9,558 bases of DNA from Hyphomicrobiaceae bacterium. GTDB taxonomy: Bacteria > Pseudomonadota > Alphaproteobacteria > Rhizobiales > Hyphomicrobiaceae. Positions 5,994 through 9,558 of this stretch are shown piece after piece. The notes beneath the pieces are model-generated. The model had not been told where the DNA came from. It made no database searches and was given only the letters and a program-made list of their open reading frames with translations. Both the position numbers and the translations under genes were made by a program. Where the stretch lies: positions 1 to 9,558 of the forward strand of contig JAJFHI010000386.1 of NCBI GenBank assembly GCA_021775715.1, written 5' to 3'. Each line of letters starts with the position of its first letter. Position 1 is the first letter of the stretch.

Positions 5994-7055
5994 ATGACGT
6001 CAGAGGCTAGCCTCCAAAATTTTCATAGCTCCCCCACGACCACGAAACATAAGAAACCTACAACAATGAGTCGCGTGGACACGGCACCAGTTGAGATTGG
6101 ACTAAATGCGGCGATTGTAGCTTTGACGAGGGATGAACCTGTCGTCCTGACAGTCCGCGACAATGAAACGAGTGATGGCGAAATGGCTGACGGACTGCCG
6201 TACGGTCCCTTTGCTCCACTTGAGCACCGTACGCTTGATATCGGTCTGAGAACCTGGGTTGCAGAGCAAACAGGATTAGATCTTGGTTATGTCGAACAGC
6301 TTTACACGTTCGGCGACCGCGGCCGCCACGCGCAACCACGCGATTCAGATCCTCATGTGGTCTCCATCGGTTATCTTGCGCTTACTCGCATTGATGCCGC
6401 TGCCGAAATTCAGTCTGGCAGTTGGCGAAGCTGGTACCACTTCTTCCCATGGGAGGATTGGCGCAAAGGTCGGCCTGAGATTCTTGATGCCACGATCGGA
6501 CCGCGCCTGAAAGAGTGGGCGACAAAAGATCAGGGCCCAAGTTCGCAAGCACGCCCGCTTGATAGGCAGCAACGCATCCGCATGTGTTTCGGCCTTGATG
6601 GCGCGCAATGGGACGAAGAGAAAGTGCTCGAGAGATTTGAACTTCTCTACGAAGCCGGCCTTGTTGAGGAAGCCCATCGCGATCGACCTGAAACCGCCGG
6701 TGGATGGGGAGAAACACCAAAACTTGGCGCCGCTATGCGTTACGATCATCGTCGCGTTCTGGCGACCGCTATCAGTCGCGTTCGCGCCAAGATCAAGTAT
6801 CGCCCGGTTGTTTTCGAGCTGATGCCCGACGATTTTACGCTGTATGAATTGCAAAAGACCGTTGAGGCCATCCTTGGTCCACACCTGCACAAGCAAAACT
6901 TCCGCCGCTTGGTGGAAAGTGCAGGACTGGTCGAACCAACAGGAGAAATGAAAACGCGCACGGGTGGACGGCCTGCAAAGCTGTTCCGATTCCGCCGCGA
7001 CGTTCTTCTCGAACGCCCGGCCCCAGGGGTGCGGGTGAAACCAGGTCGCAGCTAA
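5994..7055 (+). CDS. nrtR: NrtR-type Nudix-related transcriptional regulator of NAD synthesis
   Basis: DNA-binding regulator of the NrtR family, in which a Nudix-like domain senses NAD-related metabolites such as ADP-ribose and a winged helix binds DNA. The product is 353 residues. Residues 33-135 form the Nudix-like domain (E-I-G-L-N-A-A-I-V-A-L, then G-P-F-A-P, then R-T-L-D-I-G-L-R-T-W-V-A-E-Q-T-G-L at 79-95). The catalytic R-E-x-x-E-E core of real Nudix hydrolases is replaced by R-T-W-V-A-E, so hydrolysis is unlikely. A long middle part (about 145-265) follows. The winged helix lies at about 270-335 (L-M-P-D-D-F-T-L-Y-E-L-Q, N-F-R-R-L-V-E, G-G-R-P-A-K-L-F-R-F), typical of the family. The start at 5994 has AAGGAG 7 bases upstream; the frame is open 30 codons further to 5904, but that part overlaps the promoter region. 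Its position just before nadA and nadB supports a role as their regulator. Confidence 0.9.
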   Translation: MTSEASLQNFHSSPTTTKHKKPTTMSRVDTAPVEIGLNAAIVALTRDEPVVLTVRDNETSDGEMADGLPYGPFAPLEHRTLDIGLRTWVAEQTGLDLGYVEQLYTFGDRGRHAQPRDSDPHVVSIGYLALTRIDAAAEIQSGSWRSWYHFFPWEDWRKGRPEILDATIGPRLKEWATKDQGPSSQARPLDRQQRIRMCFGLDGAQWDEEKVLERFELLYEAGLVEEAHRDRPETAGGWGETPKLGAAMRYDHRRVLATAISRVRAKIKYRPVVFELMPDDFTLYELQKTVEAILGPHLHKQNFRRLVESAGLVEPTGEMKTRTGGRPAKLFRFRRDVLLERPAPGVRVKPGRS

Positions 7056-7100
7056 CACCAAACTCGGCTCCACCCATTAAACCCGGAGCGTTGAATTCAA

Positions 7101-7142
7101 TTGCCGCCAATACCAAGTCAAAAGTATTGGCGGCAAGTTTTT
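7101..7142 (+). terminator. Intrinsic terminator of nrtR
   Basis: A perfect 13-bp stem, TTGCCGCCAATAC (7101-7113) with GTATTGGCGGCAA (7124-7136), has a 10-base loop and is followed by GTTTTT. It starts 45 bases after the nrtR stop and separates nrtR from nadA, so nadA needs its own promoter. Confidence 0.93.
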
Positions 7143-7261
7143 ATCGGCTGATCGAAGACCCAACCGTCGAGGCGAAAAGTCATAACGATCTGAAATGGAC
7201 ATAGCTGATCACTATACGTCCGCTTACGGGAAGCGCTGGTACAGTCCCAAATCACGAATTC

Positions 7262-7280
7262 GCCAGATCCTCTGGCTTTT
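7262..7280 (+). terminator. Short terminator-like hairpin
   Basis: GCCAGA (7262-7267) and TCTGGC (7271-7276) form a 6-bp stem with a 3-base loop, followed by TTTT. It is much weaker than the terminator at 7101-7142 and could be a backup stop or chance. Confidence 0.3.
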
Positions 7281-7290
7281 CTGTCCGTCG

Positions 7291-7302
7291 TAAGTTAACT
7301 TA
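7291..7302. repeat. Perfect 12-bp palindrome in the nadA upstream region
   Basis: TAAGTTAACTTA is a perfect palindrome 126 bases before the nadA start codon. It does not resemble the other two sites in this region and has no T-run. It may be a binding site for another regulator or a chance AT-rich palindrome. Confidence 0.3.
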
Positions 7303-7309
7303 GCGCTAC

Positions 7310-7341
7310 TTGTAATTGCTCCGATCGAGCATATGTATAGA
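7310..7341 (+). promoter_or_regulatory. Candidate promoter of nadA
   Basis: TTGTAA (7310-7315) could be a -35 box. Two -10 candidates follow: TATGTA (7332-7337, spacer 16) and TATAGA (7336-7341, spacer 20). It overlaps the upstream palindromic site at 7313-7335, which is what one expects of a repressed promoter. The boxes are weak, so the call is tentative. Confidence 0.25.
7313..7335. promoter_or_regulatory. Upstream partial operator-like site before nadA
   Basis: Core TGCTC-N5-GAGCA (7317-7331) followed by TAT. It shares the half-site GAGCATAT and 14 of 23 positions with the palindrome at 7377-7399, whose centre lies 64 bp downstream. The left half is degenerate. It overlaps the candidate nadA promoter. 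Confidence 0.4.
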
Positions 7342-7344
7342 CTG

Positions 7345-7375
7345 CCGGCACGTGCGCCGGTGCTTTTTACGCACC
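7345..7375 (+). promoter_or_regulatory. Competing hairpins with T-run in nadA leader (possible attenuator)
   Basis: CCGGC (7345-7349) pairs with GCCGG (7356-7360) over a 6-base loop and is followed, after TGC, by TTTTT (7364-7368), which resembles a terminator. A second stem, GGTGC (7359-7363) with GCACC (7371-7375), shares bases 7359-7360 and encloses the T-run, so the two cannot form together. This would lie in the leader if transcription starts near 7348. It may instead be only a stop for upstream transcripts. Confidence 0.3.
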
Positions 7376-7376
7376 A

Positions 7377-7399
7377 GATATACTCAATTTGAGCATATC
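7377..7399. promoter_or_regulatory. 23-bp palindrome before nadA, probable NrtR operator
   Basis: The arms GATATnCTCAA and TTGAGnATATC are complementary around a single central base (7388), with 10 of 11 pairs matching; only 7382/7394 do not pair. The site ends 28 bases before the nadA ATG. Its length and symmetry suit a dimeric winged-helix regulator, and nrtR is the adjacent gene. Assignment to NrtR is inferred from position; I could not compare it with a curated motif. Confidence 0.6.
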
Positions 7400-7427
7400 G
7401 AATAAAGGTATAACGGAGGCAAGAAAT

Positions 7428-8507
7428 ATGGGCTTTATTGAAACGCGGACACCCGACACCGCACCGAGCGCGCCGCAACACACGCCGGATTGCTTCAAGC
7501 CAATTCCACGCCCCGATCTCACCTATACGCCCGAGGTCGCTGCCGAAATGGCACCGATGTATGACCGCGTGAAAAATGTGATCACGCCGATGGAATGGCC
7601 GCACTACGCGCCACTCATCAAGGCGATCAACGACGTAAAAAAACAGCGCAACGCTGTAATTTTGGCGCACAACTACATGACGCCCGAGATTTTCCATGGC
7701 GTCGGCGACATCGTCGGCGACAGTCTGCAGCTCGCCAAAGAAGCCGCTGTTGCAGAAGCCGATGTCATCGTGCAGGCTGGCGTGCACTTCATGGCCGAGA
7801 CGTCGAAGCTTTTGAACCCGGACAAGACCGTATTGATTCCCGACATGAAAGCCGGGTGTTCGCTGGCGGCTTCTGTGACGGCTGAAGATGTGCGCATGTT
7901 GCGCGAAGCCTATCCCGGCGTACCGATCGTGACCTACGTCAACACCAGTGCAGCCGTAAAAGCCGAGTGCGATATCTGCTGCACGTCATCGAATGCCGTG
8001 AAAGTTGTCGAAAGCCTTGGCGCGCCACGCGTACTTTTAATACCCGACGAATATCTGGCCAAGTACGTGCAGACGCAGACGGATGTGGAAATCATCGCAT
8101 GGAAGGGCCGTTGCGAAGTGCATGAACGTTTCACCGGCGAAGAACTTGAAGCGTTCCGGGCCGCTGACCCCGCCGTCAAGATTATCGCGCATCCCGAGTG
8201 CCCGCCTGACGTCATTGAGACCGCAGACTTCACAGGCTCAACAGCTGCCATGATCGACTGGGTCAAAACCAATCGGCCACCAAAAGTTGTGCTCGTAACC
8301 GAATGCTCGATGAGTTCCAACGTTGCCGCGGAAACACCGGACGTCGAGTTTGTGCGCCCGTGCAACCTGTGCCCGCACATGAAGCGTATCAGTCTGGAAA
8401 ACATCCTAGATGCGCTTTTGGAGATGAAGCACGAAGTGACCGTTGATCCAGACGTAGCTGTGCGCGCCCGCCGCGCTGTCGAACGGATGGTCAATCTGAC
8501 CAACTAA
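7428..8507 (+). CDS. nadA: Quinolinate synthase
   Basis: Cytoplasmic 4Fe-4S enzyme that condenses iminoaspartate with dihydroxyacetone phosphate to quinolinate in de novo NAD synthesis. The product has 359 residues. Conserved parts: I-L-A-H-N-Y at 78-83, V-G-D-S-L-Q-L-A at 96-103, M-K-A-G-C-S-L-A at 140-147, V-T-Y-V-N-T-S-A-A-V-K-A at 168-179, G-R-C-E-V-H at 227-232, H-P-E-C-P at 255-259, and C-N-L-C-P-H-M-K-R-I at 312-321. By comparison with known NadA, Cys144, Cys229 and Cys315 should hold the cluster. The ATG at 7428 follows GGAGG (7415-7419) by 8 bases. An in-frame TTG at 7389 would add 13 residues, but it falls inside the operator palindrome. nadB follows after 61 bases, so the pair is probably one operon. 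Confidence 0.97.
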   Translation: MGFIETRTPDTAPSAPQHTPDCFKPIPRPDLTYTPEVAAEMAPMYDRVKNVITPMEWPHYAPLIKAINDVKKQRNAVILAHNYMTPEIFHGVGDIVGDSLQLAKEAAVAEADVIVQAGVHFMAETSKLLNPDKTVLIPDMKAGCSLAASVTAEDVRMLREAYPGVPIVTYVNTSAAVKAECDICCTSSNAVKVVESLGAPRVLLIPDEYLAKYVQTQTDVEIIAWKGRCEVHERFTGEELEAFRAADPAVKIIAHPECPPDVIETADFTGSTAAMIDWVKTNRPPKVVLVTECSMSSNVAAETPDVEFVRPCNLCPHMKRISLENILDALLEMKHEVTVDPDVAVRARRAVERMVNLTN

Positions 8508-8513
8508 AATTAT

Positions 8514-8541
8514 CGCGATCGGTGTGTCATTGCCGATCGCG
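8514..8541 (+). other. Hairpin between nadA and nadB
   Basis: CGCGATCGG (8514-8522) and CCGATCGCG (8533-8541) form a perfect 9-bp stem with a 10-base loop, starting 6 bases after the nadA stop. The following bases are TCTTCTTTC, a broken T-run, so it is at best a partial terminator. It may lower nadB expression relative to nadA or protect the nadA 3' end. Confidence 0.5.
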
Positions 8542-8568
8542 TCTTCTTTCCCAACATTCTGAGGTCTC

Positions 8569-9558
8569 TTGATAACGCCTGAGACAGATGCAAGGTGGCC
8601 CAAGAGCCTCAACGGCGACGGCGATATTGTCATCGTCGGCGCTGGTCTTGCCGGCCTGTACACAGCATTAAAACTAAGCCCCCGCGCCGTGACTGTTGTG
8701 GCAGCCGCAGCGCTTGGCAAAGGCGCTTCCAGCGTTTGGGCGCAAGGCGGTATGGCGGCAGCTGTCGGCGAAGGTGACACACCGCAAGCGCATGCCGCTG
8801 ACACTATTGCCTCAGGTGCTGGCCTGGTTGATGAAACGCTCGCGTTAAGCGTTGCGAACGAAGCCCCCGATTGCATCCACGATCTTCTCTCACTTGGCGT
8901 CCCGTTTGATCACGACCTTGAAGGCCGATTAAAAGTCAGCAAGGAAGCCGCACATTCGACCGGCCGAGTTGTGCGTGTCTCCGGCGATCGTGCCGGTGGT
9001 GCCATCATGGCCGCCGTTATAGAAACCGTGCGCAAAACGCCATCAATCCGCGTCCTTGAGGGCTATCATGTTGACGATATCGTCGCGAACGGCGACCACG
9101 TCACTGGCGTCCGCCTCCGCGATACCTCCGGGGCGAATTTTGAACTCGCGACCAATGCAATCGTGCTTGCAACTGGCGGCATCGGTGGGCTTTACGAAAT
9201 CTCGACGAACCCTGCTTATGCGCGCGGTGAAGCCATCGCCATGGCAGCACGTTCAGGTGCGATCATTAGCGATGCCGAATTTGTCCAGTTTCATCCAACC
9301 GCGCTCGACATTGGTAAGAACCCAGCGCCCCTTGCAACAGAGGCACTGCGCGGTGAAGGCGCAACGCTGATTAACGATCATGGCGAGCGCTTTCTCTTGA
9401 CCCGTGACCCACGGGCCGAACTAGCATCACGAGACATTGTCGCACAAAGTGTCGCCGAAGAAATTGCTGCCGGACGCAAAGTCTACCTCGACTGCCGCAC
9501 AGCCATTGGCGACCACTTCGCCGAAGAATTCCCAACGGTCTACAAGCACTGCCGGGAT
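8569..9558 (+). CDS. nadB: L-aspartate oxidase (C-terminus cut by window edge)
   Basis: FAD-dependent enzyme that oxidises L-aspartate to iminoaspartate, the substrate of NadA, in the cytoplasm. 330 codons are in view from a proposed TTG start; family members are about 510-540 residues. Seen in the protein: the dinucleotide-binding I-V-I-V-G-A-G-L-A-G-L at 20-30, A-S-S-V-W-A-Q-G-G-M-A-A-A at 53-65, A-T-G-G-I-G-G-L-Y in the FAD domain, E-F-V-Q-F-H-P-T-A-L, T-E-A-L-R-G-E-G-A and E-L-A-S-R-D-I-V, all typical of the fumarate reductase/aspartate oxidase family. An in-frame TGA at 8560-8562 rules out a start further upstream, and no ATG occurs before the FAD motif. The TTG at 8569 is therefore preferred, with GAGG (8561-8564) only 4 bases before it. 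A nadC gene may follow outside the window. Confidence 0.95.
   Translation, partial: MITPETDARWPKSLNGDGDIVIVGAGLAGLYTALKLSPRAVTVVAAAALGKGASSVWAQGGMAAAVGEGDTPQAHAADTIASGAGLVDETLALSVANEAPDCIHDLLSLGVPFDHDLEGRLKVSKEAAHSTGRVVRVSGDRAGGAIMAAVIETVRKTPSIRVLEGYHVDDIVANGDHVTGVRLRDTSGANFELATNAIVLATGGIGGLYEISTNPAYARGEAIAMAARSGAIISDAEFVQFHPTALDIGKNPAPLATEALRGEGATLINDHGERFLLTRDPRAELASRDIVAQSVAEEIAAGRKVYLDCRTAIGDHFAEEFPTVYKHCRD

Noticed and set aside
6345..7073. Long antisense frame (242 residues) opposite nrtR
   Set aside because: Antisense frames of this size are common in GC-rich coding DNA. The sense frame has the conserved NrtR motifs, and the antisense product has none.
7389..7427. TTG start 13 codons upstream of the nadA ATG
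   Set aside because: It lies within the operator palindrome and has no ribosome binding site; GGAGG at 7415-7419 serves the ATG at 7428.
7934..8503. 189-residue antisense frame opposite nadA
   Set aside because: Serine/threonine-rich translation typical of the reverse strand of a real gene; no motif.
8406..8876. 156-residue antisense frame across the nadA-nadB junction
   Set aside because: Alanine/proline/serine-rich shadow of nadB; the sense strand carries the FAD-binding motif.

Overview
The window looks like chromosomal DNA of an alphaproteobacterium, most likely Hyphomicrobiales or a near relative. This rests on the kinds of genes and their arrangement: a dihydroorotase of the form that reads D-S-Q-V-H-F-R-E-P-G, a YgfZ/Tag/HD gene run, and a two-domain NrtR-type regulator in front of nadA-nadB. 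Species cannot be told from this alone. Apart from the window edges, the genes look intact. No transposon, integrase, CRISPR array, tRNA or rRNA was seen.

Layout. Positions 1-438 (minus) hold the N-terminal two thirds of a LysE-family exporter, cut by the window edge. Positions 439-883 are non-coding and must hold the divergent start signals for lysE and for the next gene. Positions 884-1630 (plus) encode a secreted L,D-transpeptidase with a striking lysine/tyrosine-rich stretch, followed by a strong intrinsic terminator. On the minus strand lie a dihydroorotase-family amidohydrolase (2224-3558) and, downstream of it, a small one-helix membrane protein (1828-2049). Divergent from the amidohydrolase runs a plus-strand series: ygfZ (3691-4584), tag (overlapping ygfZ by 4 bases) and an HD-domain phosphohydrolase (5220-5855). 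Next come nrtR (5994-7055) with its own promoter-like region and a very clear terminator, then nadA (7428-8507) and nadB (8569 to the window edge).

How the genes work together. NadB oxidises L-aspartate to iminoaspartate, and NadA condenses that with dihydroxyacetone phosphate to give quinolinate, the entry to de novo NAD synthesis. NrtR is a known family of NAD-metabolism repressors that senses NAD-related metabolites through a Nudix-like domain. Here it sits directly upstream of the pathway it would be expected to control. The leader in front of nadA holds a 23-bp near-perfect palindrome ending 28 bases before the start codon and a second, partly matching site 64 bp upstream. Between them is a GC hairpin with a T-run that overlaps an alternative hairpin. 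YgfZ supports iron-sulfur enzymes, and NadA is a 4Fe-4S enzyme; that link is an inference from proximity.

Nothing here is clearly a wholly new system. The parts most worth a second look are the nadA leader architecture, the missing metal-binding His in the dihydroorotase homologue, the Lys/Tyr tract of the transpeptidase, and the small membrane protein.
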